This document shows positions 35,579 through 44,452 of a stretch of 64,000 nt of DNA, in pieces (position 1 is the first letter of the stretch; each line of letters starts with the position of its first letter). Made by a program: the position numbers and the translations under genes. Under the pieces are notes generated by a model that saw only the letters and a program-made list of their open reading frames with translations, was not told where the DNA came from and did no database searches. This stretch comes from Bernardetiaceae bacterium (lineage in GTDB: Bacteria; Bacteroidota; Bacteroidia; Cytophagales; Thermoflexibacteraceae): assembly GCA_025056255.1 (NCBI GenBank), contig JANWVT010000012.1:40978-104977 (forward strand), given 5' to 3'.

Positions 35579-35977
35579 TTAGTAAAAAAGTGCTCTTTTC
35601 AGTGCTTCAATCATTTCGTGTTCGGCTTTGTTAATGCCACAGTAAGCATCGGCTACTTTTTCTACGCTTCTGACAATGAGAGCACGTAGCTGAGGAGATA
35701 AATGCTCATCGTTTTCTTTGGCAAAAGCAATGAATTTCTCAAAAGCTTTCTGGGCACTAATGTTGCGGTCTTGCAAAACATCGAACTCAAATTCGGCAAA
35801 AAAAGCAGCATCTGTTCCAAAGCTATCTACACTGTCTTCTAAGGGGGCAAGGTCTTCTATCACAATTTGGTGGAGGGTTTTAATTTCTGGTTCTTGCACT
35901 TGACCGTCGGCTTTGGCAATAGCATAGAGCAGCACACCAATGTTTTTATAAAGTTTTTTGTAGAAAATCGTTGTCAT
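35579..35977 (-). CDS. TerB-like protein
   Basis: 132 residues, mostly helical, opening with 'IGVLLYAIAKADGQVQEPEIKTL', the acidic metal-binding-like TerB motif found in tellurite-resistance and many stress-related proteins. The second half ends 'GINKAEHEMIEALKRALF', another TerB-type segment. No ter operon genes are nearby; a role in tellurite resistance is not implied. Confidence 0.7.
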   Translation of the reverse strand: MTTIFYKKLYKNIGVLLYAIAKADGQVQEPEIKTLHQIVIEDLAPLEDSVDSFGTDAAFFAEFEFDVLQDRNISAQKAFEKFIAFAKENDEHLSPQLRALIVRSVEKVADAYCGINKAEHEMIEALKRALFY

Positions 35978-36002
35978 TTCAAATATAGAAGGTTTGTGTC
36001 AA

Positions 36003-37808
36003 TCATTTCACCAATAACATGCGTATGCTGAGGTGCATGTAGGTTGTGCGAAGTGTACAAATATACACTCCGGCAGGTAAATCGGAAGCATCGAATCGGA
36101 ATTCGTGTAGTCCCGACTCTTGCATTTGTTCAACCAGCAAACTGATAGGTTTGCCGGTTAAGTCATGAACTTGCAACCATACAGGAGTGCGTTGTGGTAA
36201 ATAATACTGGATGTATGTTTCCTGCGCAAACGGGTTGGGAAAGTTCTGAAAAAGGCGCTTTACTTGTGCAAGTGCTGCTTCGGAAGAGGTAACCACTACA
36301 CTCACCGGTTGGGAGGGCAAACTCTCGTTATGCAGCCGGTCAAATGCGGTAACAACGTACTGATAGCGTGCCTCTGCCAACGAATGGGTTTCATCGATAA
36401 AGGCGGTGGTATCGTTGGCAGTAACAATGCGAATAGCACGTACATCATTCAAGTTAATAGCACTGCCTTGCTCAAAGCGATAGACGGCAAAATAGCGCAC
36501 GGCATCTGTTGCCGCAGTGCCAGCAGCGGGTTTGTTCCAAGTTAACAATACACTGTTGCGTATTACTTGTGCAGTCAGGTTTTGAGGGGCAGCAGGAGGG
36601 CTGTCATCTTTCCATGGCATTGGCGGTACAAGAGCAGGAAAGCGAAATAAATCTTGGCGCAACGAATCGCCAAATCCCAACGGATTGGCTAATAGTGAGC
36701 GCGAACTAAAAAACAAACTTCCCAACACTTGTGGTAGGCGGCGGTTCAAACGTATCTGTTCCGGCATCTGAGCGGGGTTGCGCCAGTTGGCATCTGAGCC
36801 ACTTTCATTGATGCGGTATGCACCTTGCCCAATATACAAATGCCTACCAAAGCTGTTTTGTGCCCACCAAGGCAATAGCACTTCGTAGCGAGCCGCACTA
36901 AACCCAATTGACCAGTACAGTTGTGGAGCGATGTAGTCTAACCAGTGTTGTTCTACCCACTTGCGCGAGTCGGCATAAATGGCGCTATAACTTTGCAAGC
37001 CCGAAGTAGCCGAACCGAGCGGCTGCGTACTACTGCGGTTTTGCCAGATGCCAAAAGGGGATACACCAAACTTAACCCAAGGTTTGGCAGCGCGAATGCT
37101 ATCGTAAGAGGCGCGAATAAATAGGTCAATATTGTCGCGTCGCCAGTCGTCTTTATTCGAAATGCCACGCCCAAAGGTGCGGAAAGTAGCCTCGTCGTCT
37201 AATACTTGTCCTGCAACAGGATAGGGGTAAAAGTAATCGTCGTAATGCACAGCGTCAATGTCATATTTTCTTACCACATCCATAATAACCCGCAAAATAT
37301 AAGCTCTTACTTCGGGAATACCCGGATTGAGGATGCGGAGGTTGCCATAGGGGAGTATCCACTCGGGGCGGGTTACACTGATGTGGGTAGGGGCAATATT
37401 AGCTGACTGTACATCTGTAACAGCGCGAAAGGGATTAAACCATGCGTGAAATTCCATGCCGCGCTTGCGTGTTTCTGCAATCATAAAAGCCAGCGGGTCG
37501 TAGCCCGGGTGGTCTCCTTGCTTGCCAGTTAGCCACTCGCTCCAAGGTTCTATTTCACTGGGATAAATAGCATCGCAAGCACTGCGCACTTGTACCACTA
37601 CCGCATTGATGCCATTGCGTTTGTGCTCGTCTAACAGGTTGATAAACTCTTGTTGCTGCTGACGGGCAGGCAAGCCTTTACGACTTGGCCAGTCAATATT
37701 ATTGACGTGTGCAATCCATACACCTCGAAACTCGCGCTTAGGTAGCTGTGCCGCAGCAGGTACGTATAAAATCAATCCGAATAAGCAAAGCAGGTAATGA
37801 TGTTTCAT
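36003..37808 (-). CDS. family 10-like glycosylhydrolase (GHL10/DUF187) with FnIII and T9SS sorting domain
   Basis: 601 residues with signal peptide MKHHYLLCLFGLILYVPAAA. Then the GHL10 barrel: REFRGVWIAHVNNIDWPSRKG, LLDEHKRNGINAVVVQVRSACDA, MEFHAWFNPFRA, DAVHYDDYFYPY, VKFGVSPFGIW and WLDYIAPQLYWSIG. A fibronectin III-like stretch follows (about residues 410-505, APQNLTAQVIRNSVLLTW). The C-terminal 75 residues (RLFQNFPNPFAQETYIQYYL to MLLVK) are a T9SS type A sorting domain, so the protein is exported through type IX secretion and anchored or released. ATG 37808 begins the signal peptide. Confidence 0.9.
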   Translation of the reverse strand: MKHHYLLCLFGLILYVPAAAQLPKREFRGVWIAHVNNIDWPSRKGLPARQQQQEFINLLDEHKRNGINAVVVQVRSACDAIYPSEIEPWSEWLTGKQGDHPGYDPLAFMIAETRKRGMEFHAWFNPFRAVTDVQSANIAPTHISVTRPEWILPYGNLRILNPGIPEVRAYILRVIMDVVRKYDIDAVHYDDYFYPYPVAGQVLDDEATFRTFGRGISNKDDWRRDNIDLFIRASYDSIRAAKPWVKFGVSPFGIWQNRSSTQPLGSATSGLQSYSAIYADSRKWVEQHWLDYIAPQLYWSIGFSAARYEVLLPWWAQNSFGRHLYIGQGAYRINESGSDANWRNPAQMPEQIRLNRRLPQVLGSLFFSSRSLLANPLGFGDSLRQDLFRFPALVPPMPWKDDSPPAAPQNLTAQVIRNSVLLTWNKPAAGTAATDAVRYFAVYRFEQGSAINLNDVRAIRIVTANDTTAFIDETHSLAEARYQYVVTAFDRLHNESLPSQPVSVVVTSSEAALAQVKRLFQNFPNPFAQETYIQYYLPQRTPVWLQVHDLTGKPISLLVEQMQESGLHEFRFDASDLPAGVYICTLRTTYMHLSIRMLLVK

Positions 37809-37906
37809 AGGCAATGGTTTGGTTGATATTTGAGCTGTACTGCCAAAAATCATTGCCCGATATCATCTGGCAATGAGGCTATATGATGCGCGTTTTTTAA
37901 TTTTTG

Positions 37907-38689
37907 TTAGTTTGCAGCTACAAACACCTGTGGACTAATTGGTTGATTTACAGCGAACTCTTTCCAGTGTATATCCATCCATTTTACACCTTCAAAATAA
38001 AGCCGCACACGCGTAGGCTGCAGAAAAGCTACGTTCCGAGCCTGCTTGAAATCAGAATAAATGCGGTGGTGATAGCCTACTTCTGTTTGAAACCCCACCA
38101 TGCGTATGTAGAAATTTTTAGCATCTATGGCAAAAGTAGTTTTGTTTTGTTTAGGGTCTGTAATTTGGATGAAGTAACAAGGATGTCCCTCTACTTGGTC
38201 ATCGGCGAGGCGTTCTAATTGGAAGCCCGGCGAATCGGCAAAACGGATGATACCAAAGCCAAAGTTATTGCTCCATGCAAAGTGTTTCTCGTAGGGTTTG
38301 GCTTTGTAAGATAGGTAGGAGGAAGAGGTTTTCCCGTCAAATGCTAATTTGAAAAATATTGAGTCGCCTTCCAGAGCGTCAAAACGAACTCGTCCGTTGG
38401 CTTTGTGAGCCTCGTCGTTGTCGGGGGGATAAACGCGATACATGGCGTACTGGTCGAAGTGTATTTTTTCTGCTTGCTTTCCATAAGGGAAAAAATCGGC
38501 ACTACCCTTTAAAACAAGGGTTTGCGGACGTTGCCACGTTTCGCCACCAGCAGCAGCTACCGCGCGTTTTAAAATATCAGCTGCTGAAAGGGGCTGCTGG
38601 CTGCCCGATATTTGTTGTGCACTATGGCAGGCGCTCAGCAGGTTCATGCCAACTAACAACAAAACGGTAAACTGTAAGGCGTTTTTCAT
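37907..38689 (-). CDS. lipoprotein of unknown function, LolA-like fold possible
   Basis: A 260-residue putative lipoprotein (MKNALQFTVLLLVGMNLLSACHS; lipobox LSAC). The mature part begins with a helix containing 'ADILKRAVAAAGGETW', then repeated amphipathic strands (TLVLKGSADFFPYG; KTTFAIDAKNFYIRMVGF) as in the LolA/LolB-type half-barrel superfamily. No specific family recognised. It stands alone. Confidence 0.65.
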   Translation of the reverse strand: MKNALQFTVLLLVGMNLLSACHSAQQISGSQQPLSAADILKRAVAAAGGETWQRPQTLVLKGSADFFPYGKQAEKIHFDQYAMYRVYPPDNDEAHKANGRVRFDALEGDSIFFKLAFDGKTSSSYLSYKAKPYEKHFAWSNNFGFGIIRFADSPGFQLERLADDQVEGHPCYFIQITDPKQNKTTFAIDAKNFYIRMVGFQTEVGYHHRIYSDFKQARNVAFLQPTRVRLYFEGVKWMDIHWKEFAVNQPISPQVFVAAN

Positions 38690-38768
38690 AGCTTGAAGCT
38701 AATAAAAAAGTAGCATAAAAATGAATTTGCCTGTAAATGATAAGATGAAGTAATGGAGCTATTTAGCA

Positions 38769-38850
38769 CCTACACGCCATTGCATGTAGGCGTTGTTTGT
38801 GTTTGTGTACGAGGGGGCACACAAGCATAAACGGCAACACGCGCTACAAG
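38769..38850. repeat. degenerate hairpin/CAAC element
   Basis: Overlapping short stems (CCTACA/TGTAGG at 38769-38774 and 38785-38790; TTGTGT/ACACAA at about 38804-38824) precede an AACGGCAACACGCGC segment that recalls the GTGCAACGGCG tracts elsewhere. The resemblance is weak. No gene lies in 38690-38941. Confidence 0.3.
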
Positions 38851-38941
38851 TAATGAGCAGCCAAAAAAATCGACAGGGTTTTCAAAAACAGGCTACTCCC
38901 TGTTTAACTACCTATGTGAAGCAATCTAAGAAGGCTTACCA

Positions 38942-39850
38942 TCAAGCAATTTGGAAAGTTGCACCATCGGTTGCAGCTGCAGTGTTGGCAAAAATAGCAC
39001 GTGCTTCGTTGAGCAGAGGGGCTAATTCGCGATAGCGTACCGAAAAATGTCCTAAAACCAGTTGTTTTACTTCGGCTTTGAGAGCAATAGTGGCAGCTTG
39101 CTTAGCGGTAGCATGAAAAGTTTGATAAGCACGTGCTGCCATATCTTCGGCAAAGGTAGCTTCGTGATACAATAAGCTGACTTGTTTGATGTGGTCAATG
39201 AGTGGTTCGTGGTAGCGCGTGTCGCTGCAATAGGCGTAGCTGCGCAGGGGTTTAGGGGGGCGCGTATAGTCACTCGCAGTTAACAGTTTGCCCTGCCAAC
39301 TAACGTTTTCGCCTCGTTTAAGAGCTTTCAAATGTTCGAATGGAAGGTCGGAAGGCAGCCGTTCTTTTATTAAGTTGCGTGGTTTTTCCTTCTCGCGAAA
39401 CAAAAAACCAACCGTAGGCAAGCCGTGCACAAGCGGCAGGGTGCTAACGCTCAGCTGCTCATTGTCAATAATAACAGTAGGCTGTTCCATGTTTAAAGCG
39501 TGGAAGTGCAGCGGAAACTGCAACACAATGCCCGTACAACGAAACTGCACCGTGAGAATCTCAGCCAGTTCACGAGGAGCATACAGGTCGAGTGGTTGAG
39601 TGCGCCCTTGTAGGCTCATACTTGAAAGCAGTCCCGGTAGCCCCCAGTAGTGGTCGCCATGTAAATGGCTAATGAGAATGTAGCGAATGCGGTTAGCTTT
39701 CAGATGAAACTTTTGGATTTGCATTTGGGTACCTTCGCCGCAATCAATCAGGTAGAGTTGTTCATTGTAGTTTACTACTTGGGCAGGTAATCCGCGTCCC
39801 CACCCCGGAGTAGCAGACGAGCAGCCAAGGATAGTAACGTTGAAGACCAT
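38942..39850 (-). CDS. rnz: ribonuclease Z
   Basis: A 302-residue metallo-beta-lactamase-fold endonuclease that trims the 3' end of tRNA precursors. The zinc motif HLHGDHYWGLPGLL is at about residues 60-73, with GCGEGTQMQIQKFHLK-like substrate segment 'DCGEGTQMQIQ' before it; later His and Asp ligands occur in VHGLPTVGF, 'CSDTRYHEPL' and LGHFSVRYR. Length fits the short RNase Z. Its ATG overlaps the purB stop (TAATG), so the two genes are translationally coupled. Confidence 0.95.
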   Translation of the reverse strand: MVFNVTILGCSSATPGWGRGLPAQVVNYNEQLYLIDCGEGTQMQIQKFHLKANRIRYILISHLHGDHYWGLPGLLSSMSLQGRTQPLDLYAPRELAEILTVQFRCTGIVLQFPLHFHALNMEQPTVIIDNEQLSVSTLPLVHGLPTVGFLFREKEKPRNLIKERLPSDLPFEHLKALKRGENVSWQGKLLTASDYTRPPKPLRSYAYCSDTRYHEPLIDHIKQVSLLYHEATFAEDMAARAYQTFHATAKQAATIALKAEVKQLVLGHFSVRYRELAPLLNEARAIFANTAAATDGATFQIA

Positions 39851-41193
39851 TACACACCTGTATAATTAAACGGACTGATTGCTAGCATTTCTGCCTTTAC
39901 GGCTTCTGGAACTTGCAAAGAGGCAATAAATTCAGCAATGCGTTGCTGGGTGATGCCTTCTTGCCCACGAGTGAGCGCCTTTAGGGTTTCGTAGGGTTGG
40001 GGGTAGCCTTCGCGGCGTAAAATGCTTTGCAATGCCTCAGCCACAACTGCCCAGTTATCGTTTAAGTCGGCATATAGGCGGCTTTCATTTAGGTCAATTT
40101 TGTTCAAACCTTTCTGTAGGGAATGCAGCGCTACTAAGGTGTGGGCTATGGGTACGCCTATGTTGCGCAATACAGTTGAGTCAGTCAAGTCGCGTTGCAA
40201 GCGCGAAATAGGTAGTTTTTCGGCTAAGAAGCCAAAGATAGCATTGGCGTAGCCCAAATTGCCCTCTGCATTTTCAAAGTCGATGGGATTAACTTTGTGG
40301 GGCATGGCAGAAGAACCTACTTCATGAGCAACGGCTTTTTGTTTAAAGTACCCAATCGAGATGTAAGTCCACATATCGCGGGCAAAGTCAATCAAGATAG
40401 TATTAATTCTCCGTAGCGCATCAAACAATGCTGCCAAGTGGTCGTAGTTCTCAATTTGGGTAGTCCACTGGGCTCGTTGCAAGCCCAAACGCTGATTGAC
40501 AAATTGGTTGGCAAAGTTTCTCCAATCAATGGTAGGGTAGGCAACATAATGAGCGTTCATGTTACCGGTAGCGCCGCCAAATTTAGCGCTGTAAGGAACA
40601 GCCAAAAGGGTTTTCAGTTGCTCTTCTAAGCGGTACACAAACACGCGAATTTCTTTGCCCATACGAGTAGGGGAGGCAGGCTGCCCGTGCGTGAAGGCAA
40701 GCATCGGCACATTTGCCCACTGGGCTGCCAAACAAGTAAGTTTTCCTATTACTGCCTGCAGCATGGGCAGATAAATGCTTGTGATAGCTTCTTTGAGCGA
40801 CAGCGGAATAGCCGTGTTGTTCACGTCTTGCGAAGTGAGCCCAAAGTGTACAAACTCTTGGTAGCGAGCTATTTGCAGGCGCTCAAAATGCGATTTCAAA
40901 AAGTATTCAACCGCTTTAACATCGTGGTTGGTTATTTTTTCTAACTCTTTGATTTTTTTGGCGTCTTCGGTAGAAAAAAAGCGATAAATATTGCGCAATG
41001 GCTCAAATAATTGACGGTCAAAATGGGCTAACTGTGGTAGCGGTAACTCACAAAGCGCAATGAAATACTCCACCTCTACTAGTATGCGATAGCGCATGAG
41101 CCCTTGTTCAGAGAAAAATGGAGCAAGAGCCTCGGTTTGCTTTCGGTAGCGCCCGTCTATAGGAGAAATAGCAACAAGCGAAGAAAGTTCCAT
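39850..41193 (-). CDS. purB: adenylosuccinate lyase
   Basis: Catalyses two fumarate-releasing steps in purine synthesis (SAICAR to AICAR; adenylosuccinate to AMP). The signature loop SSAMPHKVNPIDFENAEGN is at about residues 291-309, with the TSQDVNNTAIPL and HGQPASPTRMGKE blocks before it. 447 residues is normal. The gene overlaps rnz by 1 nt. It is divergent from the acidic hypothetical gene at 41289. Confidence 0.96.
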   Translation of the reverse strand: MELSSLVAISPIDGRYRKQTEALAPFFSEQGLMRYRILVEVEYFIALCELPLPQLAHFDRQLFEPLRNIYRFFSTEDAKKIKELEKITNHDVKAVEYFLKSHFERLQIARYQEFVHFGLTSQDVNNTAIPLSLKEAITSIYLPMLQAVIGKLTCLAAQWANVPMLAFTHGQPASPTRMGKEIRVFVYRLEEQLKTLLAVPYSAKFGGATGNMNAHYVAYPTIDWRNFANQFVNQRLGLQRAQWTTQIENYDHLAALFDALRRINTILIDFARDMWTYISIGYFKQKAVAHEVGSSAMPHKVNPIDFENAEGNLGYANAIFGFLAEKLPISRLQRDLTDSTVLRNIGVPIAHTLVALHSLQKGLNKIDLNESRLYADLNDNWAVVAEALQSILRREGYPQPYETLKALTRGQEGITQQRIAEFIASLQVPEAVKAEMLAISPFNYTGV

Positions 41194-41288
41194 TCAAAAC
41201 CTTGTTAGGCGGCAAATATCGGATTTTTTTCGTCGTTATTTCTATAAACTTTGTTACTTTGCTTTATGGTTTTTAATCTTTTAAGACA

Positions 41289-41810
41289 ATGAACGATGGA
41301 TTCAACCCCGAAAAAATTGCTGCGCTAAAGGAGCAGTGCAAGCAAGCAAAAAAGTCATTTATATATGTAACCGACGAGCATGAGCCCGATGGAGAGTCTG
41401 CTCATTTTCGTTTTGTAGGTAAACACGATGGAAAAGAAGTCATTTTTGACGCATTTATTTATACCCTCCGCGCCGAATACGAAATGGCTGTTTTTGACTT
41501 AGCAGAACAACGCATGAAAGAAAAGTTTCCTGATTACACCGACTACGACCACGCCACCGAAGAGCAGCAAGACTACTTGGATTTGCTAGTGGATGAAATA
41601 GAAACCGAAGACGAAGTAGGCGTATCTGAGTTTGTGCACATAGAAGAAGCTGTTGATTTTGGAGTAGGCATTGATATTTGCTTGAACGTAGAACAAATTA
41701 ACGACGAAGTGATTGAAAACTTTGTGCGCCAGTTTAATGATGGTACACTGGAGTTAGACGATTCGGTTTACTCGTTCAGCTATGCTGCTGAGGAAGATGA
41801 TGAAGAATAA
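41289..41810 (+). CDS. acidic conserved hypothetical protein
   Basis: 173 residues, rich in Asp and Glu, starting MNDGFNPEKIAALKEQCKQAK. Segments 'SAHFRFVGKHDGKEVIFDAFIYTLRAEYEM' in outline suggest mixed strands and helices, and the tail AAEEDDEE is very acidic. No catalytic motif or signal peptide. A TTACTTTG sequence near -7 form lies 32 nt upstream. A strong terminator follows, so it is transcribed alone. Function unknown. Confidence 0.7.
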   Translation: MNDGFNPEKIAALKEQCKQAKKSFIYVTDEHEPDGESAHFRFVGKHDGKEVIFDAFIYTLRAEYEMAVFDLAEQRMKEKFPDYTDYDHATEEQQDYLDLLVDEIETEDEVGVSEFVHIEEAVDFGVGIDICLNVEQINDEVIENFVRQFNDGTLELDDSVYSFSYAAEEDDEE

Positions 41811-41869
41811 TAAATCTGGCTGATGGTGGCTTTGGCAAGTTAACAAAACACTTCTGGCAGCTATGCCGC

Positions 41870-41906
41870 AAAATCCTGACAGGTACTTCTTTCTGTCAGG
41901 ATTTTT
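41870..41906 (+). terminator. rho-independent terminator
   Basis: Stem AAATCCTGACAG (41871-41882) and CTGTCAGGATTT (41893-41904) with a 10-nt loop and a short T-run, 60 nt after the acidic hypothetical gene. Confidence 0.8.
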
Positions 41907-41972
41907 AACAAACGTTTACATATCTCGCTACATCATTAAAACATTTCAGACAAACTGCTGAAAATTTCACAA

Positions 41973-42452
41973 ATGGAAAATGCTACTACTAATACCTTAG
42001 TAACCGATAATTTGGAGCAAGAGTTTCTTACTCAAATTACCAATTACGGATTCATGATTGAGCGAACTACCAAGCGAATCCGACAAAACCTGCAACGCCG
42101 TTTCAATGCTCATCATTTTGGCGTAACGGTTGACCAGTGGGTAGTGTTAGATTGCATTCGCCAAAACCAAAGTATTAGCCAAAACGAAATTGCCGACCGT
42201 ACTTTTAAAGACGCCCCTACCGTAACGAGAATTATAGACCAACTTTGCAAAAAAGGATTGACCACCCGCATAGTGGACGAAAACGACCGCCGTAGGTTCA
42301 TTATAGAACTAACCGCCAAAGGACACAAAAAAGTCAATCAGATGCTGCCAGTAGTAGTTGAAATGCGCAAAGAAGGCTGGAAAGGGCTCAACATAGCTGA
42401 TTATCAGAGGCTTATCCACATCTTGAACACCATTTTTAACAATTTGGACTGA
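41973..42452 (+). CDS. MarR family transcriptional regulator
   Basis: 159 residues with the winged helix-turn-helix of MarR: FGVTVDQWVVLDCIRQNQSISQNEIA, 'TFKDAPTVTRIIDQLCKKGLTTRI' as recognition helix and wing, then 'DENDRRRFIIELTAKGHKKV'. The N-terminal dimerisation helix is FMIERTTKRIRQNLQ. It lies just before two operator-like palindromes and the acyl-CoA dehydrogenase gene, so it probably represses that gene, with an acyl-type ligand likely but unproven. No overlap or operon coupling with the neighbour. Confidence 0.9.
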   Translation: MENATTNTLVTDNLEQEFLTQITNYGFMIERTTKRIRQNLQRRFNAHHFGVTVDQWVVLDCIRQNQSISQNEIADRTFKDAPTVTRIIDQLCKKGLTTRIVDENDRRRFIIELTAKGHKKVNQMLPVVVEMRKEGWKGLNIADYQRLIHILNTIFNNLD

Positions 42453-42473
42453 GGTAAAAAAAATTTTTAGTTA

Positions 42474-42487
42474 TTATGCTTGCATAA
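42474..42487. promoter_or_regulatory. putative MarR operator 1
   Basis: TTATGC-TT-GCATAA is a perfect 6-2-6 palindrome. It covers the TTG at 42480-42482 that would serve as the -33 element of the acyl-CoA dehydrogenase promoter. Confidence 0.6.
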
Positions 42488-42507
42488 CATTTTTTTGCTT
42501 ACTTTTG
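42480..42507 (+). promoter_or_regulatory. promoter of the acyl-CoA dehydrogenase gene
   Basis: TTG (42480-42482), 17 nt spacer and TACTTTTG (42500-42507) match the Bacteroidota -33/-7 pattern exactly. Transcription would start near 42513, about 50 nt before the ATG. Confidence 0.6.
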
Positions 42508-42511
42508 TATT

Positions 42512-42527
42512 GTTATGCAAGCATAAC
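42512..42527. promoter_or_regulatory. putative MarR operator 2
   Basis: GTTATGC-AA-GCATAAC, a perfect 7-2-7 palindrome, is a second copy of operator 1 with the central two bases inverted. Its centre lies 39 nt from that of operator 1, and it covers the expected start of transcription. Confidence 0.65.
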
Positions 42528-42563
42528 ATTCTCTTGTTGTTTCGCATCTAAACGCTGTATATT

Positions 42564-44360
42564 ATGGAAATGGTAGAAAGAAAAGAAGCCCTTAAAGGTG
42601 GCGAGTTTTTAATTCGTGAATCGGAAGCGCACGACGTTTTCATTCCCGAAGATTTCACCGAAGAGCAACGCATGATGGCGCAAGCCTGCTCGGACTTTTT
42701 GCGCACCGAAGTTTTCCCTAACATAGATAAAATGGAAGATGTGCACTCTGGCTTTATGGTCGAGTTGATGAATAAAGCTGGTCAACTGGGCTTGTTAGGG
42801 ATTTCCGTTCCTGAGGAATATGGCGGCTTAGGCATGAGTTTCAATACTTCTATGTTGGTTGCCGACGTACTGGGAACAGGTGGCTCTTTCTCCACAGCGT
42901 TTGGCGCACACACAGGTATTGGCACGCTCCCTATTCTTTACTATGGAAACGAAGAGCAAAAACGCAAATATTTGCCCAAGTTAGCCTCTGGCGAGTGGAA
43001 AGCCAGTTATTGCCTGACCGAACCCGATGCCGGCTCAGATGCTAACTCTGGCAAAACCAAAGCCCGCCTAAGTGAAGATGGTAAATATTACATCATCAAC
43101 GGGCAAAAAATGTGGATTACTAATGCCGGTTTTGCCGATTTGTTTATCGTTTTTGCCAAAATTGATGATGATAAAAACCTGACTGCCTTTATTGTAGAAA
43201 AGTCCTATGGTGGCATCACCATGAACGATGAAGAGAAAAAACTGGGCATCAAGGGCTCTTCCACTCGTCAGGTATTTTTCAACGACTGCAAAGTACCGGT
43301 AGAAAATATGCTTTCTACCAGAGGCAATGGCTTTAAGATTGCCGTTAATATTCTCAACATTGGGCGCATTAAGTTGGCTGCTGCCGTTATTGGTGCTTGC
43401 AAAGACGTAATTTCAATGGCTACTAACTATGCCAACGAGCGCAAGCAATTCGGCAAGCCTATTTCTTCCTTTGGCGCTATCAAATATAAAATTGGGGAGA
43501 TGACAATGCTCACCTATGCCACCGAATCGGCTGCATACAGGGCAGGGCAGTGCATCGAAGATAAAATTAATGCACTCATAGCCGAAGGCATGGAAGAGGC
43601 ACAGGCTAAATTGAAAGGTGTAGAACAGTTTGCAATAGAATGCGCCATTATGAAAGTGCACGGCTCGGAAGCATTGGATTATGTGGTAGACGAGAGCTTG
43701 CAAACCTACGGCGGCATGGGCTTTTCTGAGGAAGCGCCTATGGCACGAGCCTATCGCGACGCACGCATTACACGCATCTACGAAGGCACCAATGAAATTA
43801 ACCGGATGCTCTTGGTGGGCATGATTTTGAAACGTGCCATGTCTGGCGAGTTGGATTTACTGGGTCCAGCTATGGCTGTTGCCAAAGAACTGACCAGTGT
43901 GCCCTCGTTTGCAGCTATTGATGCCTCTGTTTTCTTTGCAGAAGAAAAAGAGGTGATTAAGGGTTTAAAAAAAGCCGTGCTAATGGTAGCTGGCAAGGCA
44001 GCACAAACTTTCGGACCTGCACTAGAAGAACAACAAGAAATAATGATGCACGTAGCCGACATGATTATTGAAACCTATGTGGCTGAGTCGGCTTTGTTGC
44101 GCACCGAAAAACTGGTGAACATTCGCGGAGAGGAGGCTTGCCGGCAATACATCAACATGGCGCGTTTGTACCTGAACCGTGCAGTTGACAAAGTAGCTTA
44201 TCATGGCAAAGAGGCAATCAACAGCTTTGCAACAGGAGATGAGCAGAAAGTAATGCTGATGGGGTTGAAGCGCTTTGCTAAGATGAATCCAATTAATGCT
44301 ACTGCTATTCGCCGCCAACTGGCTGACTACGTAATTGCGCAGAACAAGTATCCTTTCTAA
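42564..44360 (+). CDS. acyl-CoA dehydrogenase, long (VLCAD-like) type
   Basis: A 598-residue FAD enzyme that makes the trans-2-enoyl-CoA in fatty-acid beta-oxidation. Blocks: 'LGLLGISVPEEYGGLGMSF', YCLTEPDAGSDANSGKTKA (FAD/substrate), 'NIGRIKLAAAVIGACKD', 'FGKPISSFGAIKYKIGEM', 'YGGMGFSEEAPMARAYRDAR' and catalytic Glu407 in IYEGTNEINR. The extra ~200 C-terminal residues match the extended VLCAD/ACAD9 kind, so long-chain substrates are probable. The first ATG (42564) is used; a second is two codons in. Confidence 0.93.
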   Translation: MEMVERKEALKGGEFLIRESEAHDVFIPEDFTEEQRMMAQACSDFLRTEVFPNIDKMEDVHSGFMVELMNKAGQLGLLGISVPEEYGGLGMSFNTSMLVADVLGTGGSFSTAFGAHTGIGTLPILYYGNEEQKRKYLPKLASGEWKASYCLTEPDAGSDANSGKTKARLSEDGKYYIINGQKMWITNAGFADLFIVFAKIDDDKNLTAFIVEKSYGGITMNDEEKKLGIKGSSTRQVFFNDCKVPVENMLSTRGNGFKIAVNILNIGRIKLAAAVIGACKDVISMATNYANERKQFGKPISSFGAIKYKIGEMTMLTYATESAAYRAGQCIEDKINALIAEGMEEAQAKLKGVEQFAIECAIMKVHGSEALDYVVDESLQTYGGMGFSEEAPMARAYRDARITRIYEGTNEINRMLLVGMILKRAMSGELDLLGPAMAVAKELTSVPSFAAIDASVFFAEEKEVIKGLKKAVLMVAGKAAQTFGPALEEQQEIMMHVADMIIETYVAESALLRTEKLVNIRGEEACRQYINMARLYLNRAVDKVAYHGKEAINSFATGDEQKVMLMGLKRFAKMNPINATAIRRQLADYVIAQNKYPF

Positions 44361-44390
44361 TTCATCATATTTCCATTTCATTTATTCCTG

Positions 44391-44430
44391 ATACAAGCAT
44401 GAGTCCGATGGCTTATGCTTGTATGTTTTT
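44391..44430 (+). terminator. rho-independent terminator
   Basis: A 10-bp stem ATACAAGCAT (44391-44400) and ATGCTTGTAT (44415-44424) is followed by GTTTTTAG, 30 nt after the acyl-CoA dehydrogenase gene. The stem carries GCAT and ATGC ends like the upstream operators, which may be coincidence. Confidence 0.75.
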
Positions 44431-44452
44431 AGCAAAACTGACTGAGTAGCCT

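Noticed and set aside
35579..35977. Tellurite-resistance operon suggested by the TerB-like protein
   Set aside because: No terC, terD or other ter genes are adjacent; TerB-like domains have wider roles.
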